Source of the DNA: an endosymbiont of unidentified scaly snail isolate Monju
GTDB taxonomy: Bacteria > Pseudomonadota > Gammaproteobacteria > Chromatiales > Chromatiaceae
Direction of reading: 5' to 3'
Length of the DNA stretch: 64,000 nt
Assembly (NCBI RefSeq): GCF_000801295.1
Contig: NZ_AP012978.1
Location: 558,001-622,000 of the forward strand
In this document: one piece after another, positions 30,659 through 40,349 of the stretch
Layout of the letters: the number at the start of each line of letters is the position of its first letter
Numbering within the stretch: position 1 is the stretch's first letter
The notes under the pieces: model-generated
What the model was told of the DNA's origin: nothing
The model's database searches: none
Seen by the model: the letters and a program-made list of their open reading frames with translations, nothing else
Translations under genes and position numbers: made by a program

Positions 30659-31613
30659 GAGGGTCGCGGCGCGCCCAGCGGCGCATGCAGTTGAACCAGT
30701 TGGCGCGGGTGTGCTGTTGCAGGATCTCTTCGGCCAGCGGCGCCAGTGGGGTGGGGGTGATGCCCAGCTCGTGCAGTCCGTTGTGCTCGCAGACGCTGTC
30801 GGTCTGCAGGGACAGGAAGTTGTCCGGGGTGAAGGGCTTGCCAGGGGCGTATTGCAGGATCGCCGCCTGCAGGCGGCCGAGGGCGTCGGGCAGGCGGATG
30901 ATCTCCTTGTGGCGGTGGGTGTGGTAGGCGATCAGGCGTATGATCTCTTCCAGGGTGTAGATGTCGGGACCGCACAGGGGGTAGCGTCGGCCGAAGGTGT
31001 GGCGGTCGGGCAGGGCACGTGCAAAGGCCTCGGCCACATCCAGCACATAGACGGGGACGAACCGTGCCTGGGCGCAGGCCAGTGGCAGGGGGCCGGGGAT
31101 CTTCAGCAGGCGGGCGAAGCGGTTGAGGAAGTTGTCGTCGGGCCCGAAGATCACCGAAGGCTGGAAGCTGGTGACCGCGATGTCCGGCTTGCCCAGGGTG
31201 TGGGCGAGGTTCTCGCCTTCGCCCTTGGTGCGCAGGTATTCGCTGCCGCCGGCGGCCTGGTCGGCGTTCAGTGCGCTCATGTGCAGCAGACGGTGTACGC
31301 CGGCCTGTCGGCAGGCCTCGACCACGCGCTCGGTCAGCTCGACATGCACGGTGCGGAAGCTCTCGCTCCCCCTGTCGGGATTGAGAATGCCGATCAGGTT
31401 GATCACGGCGTCGCAGCCTTCGAGGGCCGGCACCAACTGCTCCAGCGCATAGTCGTTCACCTCGCGGACCTCGCCACCGAGGCGCAACTCGGGGTGGCGG
31501 AAGGCGTGGCGAGTGAGCACCCGGCATTGGTAGCCGGTGTTGTGCAGGCGGAAGGTGAGATGGCGTCCAACGAATCCGGAGCCGCCGAGCAGGGCAACCT
31601 TTGCGTACTTCAT
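30618..31613 (-). CDS. NAD(P)-binding protein, complex I NDUFA9-like
   Basis: The 331-residue atypical SDR has the N-terminal dinucleotide-binding GGSGFVGRHL. Further blocks are VINLIGILNP, a modified active-site region with YLRTKGEGE, and SFQPSVIFGPDDNFLNRFARLL. This pattern fits the NDUFA9-like proteins of proteobacteria, thought to bind NADPH as chaperone or accessory factors. The role is inferred. The gene overlaps the lipoprotein gene tail-to-tail by 41 bases. Confidence 0.88.
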   Translation of the reverse strand: MKYAKVALLGGSGFVGRHLTFRLHNTGYQCRVLTRHAFRHPELRLGGEVREVNDYALEQLVPALEGCDAVINLIGILNPDRGSESFRTVHVELTERVVEACRQAGVHRLLHMSALNADQAAGGSEYLRTKGEGENLAHTLGKPDIAVTSFQPSVIFGPDDNFLNRFARLLKIPGPLPLACAQARFVPVYVLDVAEAFARALPDRHTFGRRYPLCGPDIYTLEEIIRLIAYHTHRHKEIIRLPDALGRLQAAILQYAPGKPFTPDNFLSLQTDSVCEHNGLHELGITPTPLAPLAEEILQQHTRANWFNCMRRWARRDPLTRERRRQMPHPG

Positions 31614-31685
31614 CCTTTCCAGACTCCGAGGCAGCTGATGGACTGAATGTAGCGGCTGGCGTCAGATCTGCTCAACAGATCGTGG

Positions 31686-32291
31686 TCAGGGCTCGCTGCG
31701 TTGCGTGCTGGACTTCGGCCGGTAGCGGCGAAGGATCAGGCTGTTGCCCCGTCGATCGTACAGTTCGATGCGGTCGCCATGGACGCGATAGGCATAGCGT
31801 ACGGTGCGGCCCGATGTGTCGACGGGTCGCAGCCAGAGGTAGCGGGTATCGGCGTGCAGGTAGAGGTCCTGGTAGCGGTCGCGTGACAGGTACAGGCGGG
31901 CCAGGTTGTCCTTGACCAGCAGCAGGCCGCCGTTGTCGCTCTGCCAGGCGCCTTGCAGGCGCTCGAGAACCCCCCGGCCATCCGCCGCTGGCCAGGCGGG
32001 GGCGCCCCAGGGGGCGCCATAGGCCCTGCCATAGGGAGCTGCATAGGGAGGCGTTGCTGGCCAGGGATAGGCCGGCGGATAGACGGGCACCGGGTAGACC
32101 GGCACCTGGGGATAGGTCAGGGCTGGGGTGCCGACCGAGCCGGCCTGGCCCAGCAGGGCCAGGCCGGTCGCCATGCCACGCAGCATGTCGGCGAAGGTCA
32201 GGCCGCCTCCGCGTGCTGCCAGGGTCTGGGGCACAGCGGCCTGGAGGAGGATCGACAAACAGACTATCAGTAGTTTCGGATGTGACCGCAT
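31686..32291 (-). CDS. Exported hypothetical protein with Pro/Tyr-rich region
   Basis: From the ATG at 32291 the product is about 201 residues, with a signal peptide (MRSHPKLLIVCLSILLQAAV...TLAA). A low-complexity segment rich in Pro, Tyr and Ala (YPQVPVYPVPVYPPAYPWP) follows. The C-terminal domain is beta-rich, with GAWQSDNGGLLLVKDNLARLYL and RYRPKSS. An upstream start at 32372 would add 27 polar residues before the signal. I do not recognise the family. Confidence 0.65.
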   Translation of the reverse strand: MRSHPKLLIVCLSILLQAAVPQTLAARGGGLTFADMLRGMATGLALLGQAGSVGTPALTYPQVPVYPVPVYPPAYPWPATPPYAAPYGRAYGAPWGAPAWPAADGRGVLERLQGAWQSDNGGLLLVKDNLARLYLSRDRYQDLYLHADTRYLWLRPVDTSGRTVRYAYRVHGDRIELYDRRGNSLILRRYRPKSSTQRSEP

Positions 32292-32479
32292 GCGATGCCT
32301 GCCGTGGGTTTTCCGCTCGACTTCAGGCGGGAACGGGGTGCGGGTTGTTCCCGACTTGTTCGGAACCACCATGAGGTTAAACTAGTCCCAGTGTCATTCC
32401 AACAAAGCCCCCTTCGCCTGCGGCTGCCGGCGGCCTGTCGCGAAAACAGACTAGGATGGAAGAATTTACAGTGAACACC

Positions 32480-32907
32480 ATGACTACCGAACGCCGCAGT
32501 GGAACCCGCGAGACGGTCGAGAAGTTGCTCGAGGAACGCCAGCAGTTGCTGCTAAGGTGGCAGGCATGCAGCCACTGGCGGATGGCGAGGAGGATGATCG
32601 GGAGCAGCTGCTGCAGCGGTTCTGCGAGATCCTGGTCGATTACTCGGCGTTCGCCCATTTCGAGATTTACGAACGCATCATCAACGGCAAGGAGCGGCGC
32701 AGCCGCGTGGTTGAAGTGGCGCGTGAAGTGTATCCGCGCATCGCCGAGGCCAGCGAGGTGGCCGTGGAGTTCAACGACAAGTACGACGCCAGCGATCACA
32801 CGCTGGACCTGCACGCCCTGGACAAGGATCTGAACAAGCTGGGGGAGGAGCTCGCCGTTCGTGCCGAAATGGAAGACCGCATCATTGCCGCCTTGCTGGG
32901 GCGCTGA
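32480..32907 (+). CDS. rsd: Rsd/AlgQ-family regulator of sigma-70, apparent frameshift
   Basis: The translated pieces match the Rsd/AlgQ family, which binds RpoD region 4 and lowers its availability. The first piece (TVEKLLEERQQLLLRW) is in one frame from the ATG at 32480. From about 32555 the remainder is in another frame: GMQPLADGEEDD..., FCEILVDYSAFAHFEIYERI, VYPRIAEASEVAVEFNDKYD, and LGEELAVRAEMEDRIIAALLG, with a stop at 32907. A one-base deletion near 32550-32555 explains this. Whether it is real is unclear, as the rest is well conserved. Confidence 0.8.
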
Positions 32908-33080
32908 GGAGTTCGGCGCACCCTGGATGCCTGTGCCACGGGAGCGGGTCGCGTGAAGGATCTGCTTGCCGGTTACCGGGCGGCAAGGTTCGAGCGGTTC
33001 TCTCGCGCCTTTCCCGGCCGGCATTTCATCGGCTGCGCCTCGAGCGATTCCCGCGCGGCATCGACAGTGCCCATATCGAT

Positions 33081-35270
33081 GTGGCGCTGGATTCTGCCCT
33101 GGTGGATGCCGCCATGGCGATGGTGCACACCATCCTCAACGAGGACGTGCAGCGCTATTTCTGGCAACAGCCACCCAAGGCGCCAGACCAGGATGCGATC
33201 GAGGTCTTTCGGCGTTGCTATTCCGAAAATACCCGTCTGGTATTGCGAGAATGCCGGGCCCGCGCCCGGCCCGAAGAGATCCAGCTGTTCCAGCTGGCGG
33301 TGCTGCGCCTGCTGATCTCCCAGGTGGATGGTCAGCTGGTTCGCCTGCGTCAGGAGCTGGAAGATGCACGTGCCCAGCCGGCTCGGCAGCACAGTGGCCA
33401 GAGCCTGAAGCTGCACGACAAGGTCGTGATCCTGGCGCGCAACGAGCAGTCCATCCGTTACCGGACCCTGCACGATGTGCTGCGCGTGTTCATGCGTCTC
33501 GAAGATTCCAGCCTGCGCAAGATGCGCAAGACCGTGATGGGCATGTCCTGGCCGGTATCGCGCGACATGCTGGCCAATCCGCTCATCCAGCTGTGTGGCA
33601 TGGGCGCCTCGGAAGACTTTTTCAACTACTACCCGCATATCCTGCGCGACGATGCTGCTGCCTCGGCGCTCAATCGCCTGCTGTTCGAGACCTTTTCCGA
33701 GTGGCTGCCCGACGACGAGGTGGGGTTGCCGGGCGAGTCGTCGGGAGACGAGGGAGGAGGCTGTCTGGGCTATTCCGATCTGCGGGGTCATGCCGAGATT
33801 CAGAAACGCTGTCTCCTGCTGATCGATCAGGGTGAACTGGCCCTGCTGGTGCCCCACGAGTTCGACAATGCTCGGGGTGTCGTGCAGCTGCTTGGTGGTG
33901 ACGTCGAGCCCTGGCCGCAACCGGGGCCCTGGGAGGGGGTGCGGTTCAGCGGCGTGCAGAGAGCTCGCATGCGCGAGCTGATGTCCAGGGTGAAGCGTGC
34001 CGGACTGATGCCGCACATCCGGGCTTCCTTTTTGCTCAAGTCGGTGTATCCCAACCTGGGGGTGCGCGGTGGGGTGGACTGGGTCCATGACTACCTGGCA
34101 CATGAAATCCGGGCGCGCGAGCTCGTTCGGCGCTTGCAGACCCTGCCCGGCATCTCCGATGCGCGCCCCATCGTGCGGCTCATCGACGAGCGTGTGAAGG
34201 CGGTCGAGCTGGCGGGGCGGCATGCCGAGCAGCGTATGCTGACGGGATTTTTCGGCGAACTGGTCGAATATCGCTACCACTTGAAGCTCGCCGCCTGGCT
34301 GTATGCCGGCCTGGACAGCCTGCGCCTGTTGTCGGATGTCGAGAAGATCTCCATGTCCGAGGCCAATAACCTGTTGCAGGATTTCCGGCGACGGGACGAC
34401 AAGGGAGAGCGCAAGGTCATCGGCCACGTGGTGCTCAAGGCGGATGTGCGGGGTTCTACCGAGATCACGGCGCAGATGCGTGCACGCAACCTCAATCCGG
34501 CGACCTATTTCAGTCGCAATCTCTACGATCCCATCAACCGCGAGCTGCGGGCCTTCGGTGCCGAGAAGGTTTTCGTCGAAGGCGACGCGGTGATCCTCTC
34601 GTTGATGGAGTACGAAGGCCAGCCGCGTGACCACCTGGCGGTGGCCCGGGCCTGTGGCCTGGCGCAGCGGGTGTTGCAGGTGGTCGAGTCCAAGAATGCG
34701 GAGAGCCGCCAGCTGGGCCTGCCCGAGCTGGGGCTGGGCATCGGTATCGCCTATTCCAACGAGGCACCGACCTACCTCTACGACGAGGGCCACCGGATCA
34801 TGATCTCGCCGGCGATCAACCGCGCCGATCGTCTTTCGTCCTGCCATTCGCGGATGCGCCGTCAACTGGAAGGCAAGCTGGATGCGGGCCAGCGCGTGGT
34901 GGTGGCCATCCCGTTGAGCGAGAACGAAGACGGAAAGCAGGATTCCGACGGGGTGCTTCGCTACAATGTCAACGGCATCGAGCTCGAAGCGGCGGCGTTT
35001 TACCAGCTGGGGGCTGAGTTGCGCTTGCGCCGCATTCGCCTGGCGCGCAAGGAAGGCAATATCACGGACTGTTTCCACGTTGGCCGTTATCTCGATCTGC
35101 AGGGCAACAGTCACTGGCTGGTGATCCGCGAGACGCCCTTGCCACTATGGATGGGTGACCGACTGGTCGAGGGTGATCGCTCGGGCCGCGTGTACTACGA
35201 GGTGGTCACCGACAATGGGGTGATCGAACGCGCCAAGCGCCAATTGCGTGGGGTCGCCCGCTCGAAGTGA
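33081..35270 (+). CDS. Class III nucleotide cyclase-domain protein with large unknown N-terminal region
   Basis: The 729-residue protein (from GTG 33081) ends with a class III adenylate/guanylate cyclase-like domain. The first metal Asp is Asp455 in LKADVRGSTEIT, the second Asp502 in EKVFVEGDAV. The transition-state pair is Asn580 and Arg584 in AINRADRLSS, so the catalytic set looks complete. The Lys in EKVF is compatible with ATP. The first ~430 residues are helical and unrecognised, without signal or clear membrane segments. The same frame is open upstream into rsd with no normal start codon, so the N-terminus is uncertain. Confidence 0.75.
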   Translation: MALDSALVDAAMAMVHTILNEDVQRYFWQQPPKAPDQDAIEVFRRCYSENTRLVLRECRARARPEEIQLFQLAVLRLLISQVDGQLVRLRQELEDARAQPARQHSGQSLKLHDKVVILARNEQSIRYRTLHDVLRVFMRLEDSSLRKMRKTVMGMSWPVSRDMLANPLIQLCGMGASEDFFNYYPHILRDDAAASALNRLLFETFSEWLPDDEVGLPGESSGDEGGGCLGYSDLRGHAEIQKRCLLLIDQGELALLVPHEFDNARGVVQLLGGDVEPWPQPGPWEGVRFSGVQRARMRELMSRVKRAGLMPHIRASFLLKSVYPNLGVRGGVDWVHDYLAHEIRARELVRRLQTLPGISDARPIVRLIDERVKAVELAGRHAEQRMLTGFFGELVEYRYHLKLAAWLYAGLDSLRLLSDVEKISMSEANNLLQDFRRRDDKGERKVIGHVVLKADVRGSTEITAQMRARNLNPATYFSRNLYDPINRELRAFGAEKVFVEGDAVILSLMEYEGQPRDHLAVARACGLAQRVLQVVESKNAESRQLGLPELGLGIGIAYSNEAPTYLYDEGHRIMISPAINRADRLSSCHSRMRRQLEGKLDAGQRVVVAIPLSENEDGKQDSDGVLRYNVNGIELEAAAFYQLGAELRLRRIRLARKEGNITDCFHVGRYLDLQGNSHWLVIRETPLPLWMGDRLVEGDRSGRVYYEVVTDNGVIERAKRQLRGVARSK

Positions 35271-35352
35271 CACTGAGTGACCGGCCGGATATCGGGTGAT
35301 GCCTCAATAAGTTCGTTGTGCCATGCCTCGATTCCGGCGAGCGACTGCAATA

Positions 35353-35381
35353 TTGGGGCTGGGGCCCGCAACTGCGATAAT
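35353..35381 (+). promoter_or_regulatory. Possible sigma-70 promoter upstream of the Sel1-repeat gene
   Basis: TTGGGG (35353-35358) and GATAAT (35376-35381) are separated by 17 bases, 32 bases before the ATG at 35414. Confidence 0.4.
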
Positions 35382-35413
35382 GGCCGCCTTTCCTCGAACT
35401 GCCGAGTCCCTCG

Positions 35414-36049
35414 ATGAGCAACGACACGTCACCCGAAGACCGACTCTCTCCTCGCCAGGCAGCAGCGCTGGCAGCCCTGCGCGAGCAGGCCGAGGCCGGC
35501 GATGCCGAGGCGCAGTACCGCCTGGGCATGTTGTACGGCAACGGCGAAGGTGTGTCCCTGGACCACGCCGAGGCCGAGCGGTGGTTCACCCGGGCGGCGC
35601 GCCAGGGCCACGAGGACGCACTGCTCACCCTGGCCTGGATGTATGCCTCTGGCGGCGGAGTGGAAATGGACGAGGCCCGCGCCCGCGAGCTCTACCTGCT
35701 GGCGGCTGACAAGGGGTCGGGCAAGGCGCAGTACGTGGTCGCCACCATGTACCGTTTCGGCCAGTACGGTGTCGAACGCGACATGGCGCGCGCTATCCAT
35801 TACTACCAGTTGGCGGCGCAGCGTGGGCAGCCTGCGGCGCAGTTCGCCCTGGGCAAGCTGCTGATGGAAGGGCGGCATGTGGCGCGCGACGACGTGGTGG
35901 CCCTGCAGTGGCTCACCCTGGCGCAGGCGGGGGGCAACAAGCGTGCGGAGGAGTACATCCGTCACCTGGTGGCGCGCATGACCCCGGCCCAGTTGCAGCA
36001 GGCGCGAGCGGCCATGTTGGACACTGCGGCCGGCGGAAAAGCGGACTGA
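35414..36049 (+). CDS. Sel1-repeat (TPR-like) protein
   Basis: The 211-residue protein consists mainly of Sel1-like repeats, for example AEAQYRLGMLYGNGEGV, KAQYVVATMYRFGQYGV and AAQFALGKLLMEGRHVARD. Such repeats mediate protein contacts. No signal peptide is seen, so a cytoplasmic adaptor role is likely; partners are unknown. Its 3' end is overlapped on the other strand by the literal reading frame of slt. Confidence 0.88.
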   Translation: MSNDTSPEDRLSPRQAAALAALREQAEAGDAEAQYRLGMLYGNGEGVSLDHAEAERWFTRAARQGHEDALLTLAWMYASGGGVEMDEARARELYLLAADKGSGKAQYVVATMYRFGQYGVERDMARAIHYYQLAAQRGQPAAQFALGKLLMEGRHVARDDVVALQWLTLAQAGGNKRAEEYIRHLVARMTPAQLQQARAAMLDTAAGGKAD

Positions 36050-37983
36050 GCGAACGAACCGGTGGCCTCAGGCGCCGGGGTTTGCGGCCCAGGCGCTTGT
36101 CGTAGATCACGGTATAGCTCATCACCCGGCGAAGGTAGCGTCGGGTCTCTCCGAAGGGAATCAGTTCCACCCAGATGTCGGCCTCCAGCGGGTAGGGTGG
36201 CAGCCAGCGATCGACGCGGTGCGGACCGGCGTTGTAGGCGGCGGTGGCCAACACCGGGTTGTCGGCCAGTTTTTCCTTGAGTTCCTTCAGGTAGGCGCTG
36301 CCGAGCCGGATGTTGAAAGCCGGGTCGAGCAGGCGGCCACCGGGCAGGTGCCCGAGTCCCATTTCACGCCGGGCCAGGGTGCGCGCGGTGGCGGGCATCA
36401 GTTGCATCAGGCCCAGTGCGCCGGCCTGCGAGTGGGCGTCTGCCATGAAGGCGCTCTCCTGGCGGATGACCGCGTAGATCCAGGCCGTGTCCAGCGCGTT
36501 CTGTCGGGACTGGTCGATGACGATCTCCTGGTGTTCCAGCGGGAAACGCAGTTGCAGGTCGTCCCAGTAGCCGGTGCGTGCCAGGGTGAAGATAGCCTGG
36601 TCGTGCCAGTTCGCCGATTCGGCGATCAGGGCGGCTGCCTGCAATGCCTGCTGGTCCAGCCGGCGGGTGGCGTAGTGCCATTCGCGGCGTGCCGCCTCGT
36701 TGCGTGAGAGCGCATGCAGTTCCAGGGCGCGGCGTACTCCGGGCAGGTGCCGGACCTGGGCGATCGCGGCCAGGTCGGCAGGGGTCTGGCGGTCGAGCAG
36801 ATGATAGGGCGCGCCGATGCGGTCGGCAGCGAGAAAACCGTAGTAGGAGCGCTTCTTCGCCAACCGTCGGTAGAAGGCACGGGCGGCCTCGTGGCGGCCG
36901 GCGCCTTCCAGGGCGCGCGCCATCCAGTATTGCCTGCGTTCGCTGTCGTGTTCGCTGGTCGGCCAGTTCGGCAGGTCCGCGAGCAGTTGTTGCCAGTCAT
37001 GGCGCAGCAGTGCCGCGTTCAGCCGGGCGGTGTACAGGCGGGTGTCGCCCGCGGCCGGTGTTACCGACAGGATCCAGGCATAGGCCTGCTCGCTGTCGTC
37101 GTGGTCCAGGGCCAGGGCGATGCGCCGTGCGATGGCGTGTCGCTGCTCTCGGGTAAAGGGGTAACGGTTGCGCACCGCGCGCCACAGGCGCAGCGCCGCC
37201 AGGCCGTCGTTGCGTGCCTGGCGCGTGACGGCATGCAGCAGGATGGTCTCGCGCCAGAGGTGATCGGCGCGAAAGCCCGGGTCGTCGAGGATGGCCCTGG
37301 GGTGCCGGTGCACGCGGATCCAGCGCTCCACCCAGTCGCGCTCGCTGCTGTCAAGCTTCTTGCCCAGGTAGCGGGCCAGCCTGGTCTGGCCTGCCTTCAT
37401 TGCCAGGGCAATCCTTTGCCAGGTCAGCTCGGGGGTGCGTCGGCCGGCACGCTCCCAGGCGGCGAACACTGGGTCGCAGGCCCTGGGGCGTGAACGGCCG
37501 TGCAGCCAGATCTTCTCCACTCTGGGCCAGGCTTCGCGTGCCCGGCCGGTCTCGATCAAGGCCTGGAGATGATGACTCTGGCGCTGGACGCTGCGCTGTG
37601 GCACGTAGTCTGCGAGGTAAAGCCGCCAGCGCCGCTTGCGCGCGAGCAGGTCCAGCCAGTTGCGGCGCAGCATGTCGGCCACCGGGGTGCCGGCGTGGTG
37701 TTGCAGGAACCGCTGGACCTCGCCGGGGCGTGCATGCGCCAGGTCGTGACGCAGGCGGGCCAGTTCCAGATAGGGGACGAGGGGATAGTTGCGGAGCTGG
37801 CGTAACAGCCACTGGTAACGCGCGGAATCGCCTTGCTCGATTGCCTGCTTCAGCCTGCAGGAAGAGCGCGCGCTGTGTCGTTGCCGTGTCGCCGGTCGCC
37901 TGGGCCAGCAGCAGCCCCAGGAGGATGGCGATCAGCCAGCTCCCCGGTACGCTGTGCGGGGGGTCTTTGGCGTCCCTGGTCAC
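35913..37983 (-). CDS. slt: Soluble lytic murein transglycosylase, apparent frameshifts
   Basis: Slt cleaves glycan strands in the periplasm, forming anhydro-muropeptides. The catalytic domain is clear: YAVIRQESAFMADAHS with the catalytic Glu, GALGLMQLMPATAR, and AAYNAGPHRVDRWLP, after a long helical superhelix. The literal open frame (start 37682) lacks the signal peptide. A GTG at 37983 with an AAGGA site opens a frame encoding GSWLIAILLGLLLAQATG. That frame joins the main one if one or two bases are restored near 37852; the linking residues (EQGDSARYQWLLRQL) are family-typical. At the other end the frame runs 137 bases into the Sel1 gene. One G fewer at 36077-36080 would stop it at 36068 (GRKPGA). 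Confidence 0.82.
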
Positions 37984-38311
37984 GGTTGTTCCTTGTTCTC
38001 GCGGGTCCCTGCCTTCGTGCCCCAGACTAGGCCAAGACGCGGGCCGCGGCAATCCCCGATCGTCCATGACCTGCGTCGCAGGATTGCGCGTGCTATTAAC
38101 CCGGCACCCATCCATGTCACCCTCGGCCACCACGAGCGTGCCCGTGGACGTCGTTGCCGCACCTCGACAGGGAATGACCCTGCCTTCGGTGCGGCGCCTC
38201 GCCACGGCCGCGCTCGTGGTGGCCGAGGGTGACATGGATGGGTGCCGGGTTAATATGTTTCGCCACCTTCGACAGGAAACGAGGCAGGCCGACCGCAGGA
38301 GGGCGGGAGAA
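37984..38311. other. Gap between slt and the inositol monophosphatase-family gene
   Basis: Half of this 328-base gap is the palindromic element at 38094-38255. The remainder shows a likely ribosome site (GCAGGAGG, 38296-38303) for the downstream gene and nothing else recognisable. Confidence 0.5.
38094..38255. mobile_element. MITE-like perfect palindromic element with TA ends
   Basis: Two 45-base arms (38094-38138 and 38211-38255) are exact inverted copies. The central 72 bases contain further partial complementarity (CCGTGG, CCGCACC, CAGGG). The arms start TATTAACCCGG; taking the outer TA as target duplication leaves TTAACCC...GGGTTAA ends. That would fit a Tc1/mariner or IS630-derived MITE. 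It encodes no obvious protein. It may also act as a strong hairpin in RNA. Confidence 0.75.
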
Positions 38312-39115
38312 ATGCTGGATATCGCCACATTGCGGGAGCTCGAACGCTTGCTGGCGCGGGTCGCCGAGCGTGAGCTGTTGCCGCGCTTCGAGCATGTGCG
38401 GGCGCGTACCAAGGCCGACGGCAGCCTGATCACCGACGCCGACCTGGGCATGCAGGCCCGGCTGTTCGACGAGCTGGCGGCACGCTGGCCGGAGATCGCG
38501 CTGCTCGGCGAGGAGATGAGCGACGATCGCCAGCTCTGCCTGATGGACGAGTGCCATCGCGGCCTCTGGGTGCTTGATCCGCTCGACGGGACCTCCAATT
38601 TCGCTTCCGGCATCCCCTTCTTCGGTGTCTCGCTGGCGCTGCTGAGCGACGGCGTGATCCAGGCCGGGGTGGTGCTCGATCCGCTGCGCGGCGAGTCTTT
38701 CAGTGCCTTGCGTGGCCAGGGGGCCTGGCTCAACGGCGAACCCCTGCGCCTGTCCGGTGAGGGGCCGGGGCTGGCACAGGCGATGGCCATGGTGGACTTC
38801 AAGCGCCTGCCCGCGCCGCTGATCGAACGCCTGGCGCGCGCTGCACCCTACCGTTCGCAACGCAGTTTCGGCTCGGTGGCGCTGGACTGGTGCTGGCTGG
38901 CCGCCGGTCGCGTGCAGGTCTACCTGCACGGCGGGCAGAAGCTCTGGGACTATGCCGCAGGCAGCCTGGTGCTGCACGAGGCAGGCGGGATCGGCGGCCT
39001 GTACGAGGACTTCGACGAACACCCCATGAGTCGCCTCAGCCTGCGTCCGCGCATCGCCATGGCGGCCACCACCGCCGAGCTGTTCGAGGCCTGGCGAGCC
39101 TGGCTGGGGAGCTGA
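38312..39115 (+). CDS. Inositol monophosphatase-family phosphatase
   Basis: The 267-residue protein belongs to the Mg-dependent, Li-sensitive phosphatase superfamily (IMPase, CysQ, histidinol-phosphatase types). The metal motifs are LLGEEMSDD, VLDPLDGTSNFASGIP and the C-terminal LWDYAAGSLVLHEAGG. The natural substrate cannot be fixed from the sequence; a sugar or nucleotide phosphatase is likely. The ATG at 38312 has a ribosome site 8 bases before it. It is convergent with glcF, which ends one base on. Confidence 0.88.
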   Translation: MLDIATLRELERLLARVAERELLPRFEHVRARTKADGSLITDADLGMQARLFDELAARWPEIALLGEEMSDDRQLCLMDECHRGLWVLDPLDGTSNFASGIPFFGVSLALLSDGVIQAGVVLDPLRGESFSALRGQGAWLNGEPLRLSGEGPGLAQAMAMVDFKRLPAPLIERLARAAPYRSQRSFGSVALDWCWLAAGRVQVYLHGGQKLWDYAAGSLVLHEAGGIGGLYEDFDEHPMSRLSLRPRIAMAATTAELFEAWRAWLGS

Positions 39116-40349
39116 TCAGGCCGTCTCCAGGTCGCGGGCGAGCAGCACCAGCCAGTGCAGTACCGGCGGGCCTTCCTCGTCGTGCAGGTGGCTCAGGCAA
39201 CCGATGTTGGCGGTGACGATCAGCTCCGGGTGTTCCACGGTCAGTGCCGCGCGCTTGCGTTCGCGCAGGCGCTGCGAGAGTGTCGGCTGGGTGAGCGCGT
39301 AGGTGCCGGCCGAGCCACAGCACAGGTGGCCCTCGGCCACCGGTACCAGCTGATAGCCCAGCGATTCGAGCAGGGTCTCGATCCGGCCGTTCAGGTGCAG
39401 GCCGTGTTGCAGGGTGCAGGGGGTGTGCACCGCGATGCGTTGCGGGCGTGGCCGCAGGGGCAGGCGCGAGAGGTCTTCCTGCGCGAGTACCTGCACCGGG
39501 TCGCGCAGCTTTTCCACCAGCTGCCGGGCGCGTTCGGCATACACCGGGTCTTCGGCCAGCAGTGCCGGGTAGTCGTGCAGGTGGGCGCCGCAGCCGCTGG
39601 CGGTCGCCAGCAGGGCCTCGACGCCGTCCTCGAGCAGCGGCAGCCAGGCGTCGATGTTGCGACGGGCCAGGGCGCGGGCCTGTTCCGGTGCGTCCAGGTG
39701 TTGCGGCAGGGCGCCGCAGCAGCCGGCCTGGGGAGCGGTCTCGACGGCGATGCCGAGGTGGCCGAGCAGGCTGCAGGGCCTGGTCGATGTCGGGCGAGAG
39801 TGCCGGTTGCACACAGCCCTCGAGGCGCAGCATGCGGCGTCCAGTGCTTGCCGGTGCAGCCGGCAGCGGGGCCGGGCGGGGCAGGATCTTGCGCCGCAGC
39901 GATGCCGGCAGCAGGGGGCGCAGCCTTCGTGCCAGCCCCAGCCCCAGCCCCAGCACGGGCGCGAAGCGGCGGGCGTGACCGAACAGCCAGCGCATCAGGC
40001 TTCGCTGTACGCGCTGGGCCAGTGGGCGGGGCAGTTGTTCCTCGAGTACCTCGCGGCCGATGTCGAGCAGGCGGTGATAGTTCACGCCCGAGGGACAGGT
40101 GGTCTCGCAGGAGCGGCACACCAGACAGCGGTCCAGGTGTTCGCGCATCACCGCTGTTGGCGGCTCGCCTTCGAGCAGTTGTTTGATCTGGTAGATGCGG
40201 CCGCGGGGGCCGTCCAGCTCGTCACCCAGCAACTGGTAGGTGGGACAGGTGGCGGTGCAGAAGCCGCAATGCACGCAGGCGCGCAGGATGCGGTCGGCCT
40301 CGCGGCCTTGCGGGGTGTCGCGGATGAGGTCGGTGAGCGCGGTCTGCAT
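39116..40349 (-). CDS. glcF: Glycolate oxidase iron-sulfur subunit GlcF, apparent frameshift
   Basis: GlcF carries electrons from the GlcD/GlcE flavoprotein during glycolate oxidation. The N-terminal frame (MQTALTDLIRDTPQGREAD, start 40349) has two ferredoxin-type 4Fe-4S motifs, CVHCGFCTATCP and CLVCRSCETTCP. The C-terminal frame has the CCG domains: AGCCGALPQHLD, ASGCGAHLHDYP and LCCGSAGTYALTQP. The two parts are out of phase at about 39777: DIDQA and LLGHLGIAVETA should be continuous. One extra or two missing bases explain this. No glcD or glcE is in the window. Confidence 0.88.

Noticed and set aside
37400-38311. An in-frame extension upstream of the inositol monophosphatase-family gene, through the palindrome and into slt.
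   Set aside because: It runs antisense to slt and across the MITE-like element; the ATG at 38312 with a good ribosome site gives the normal length.
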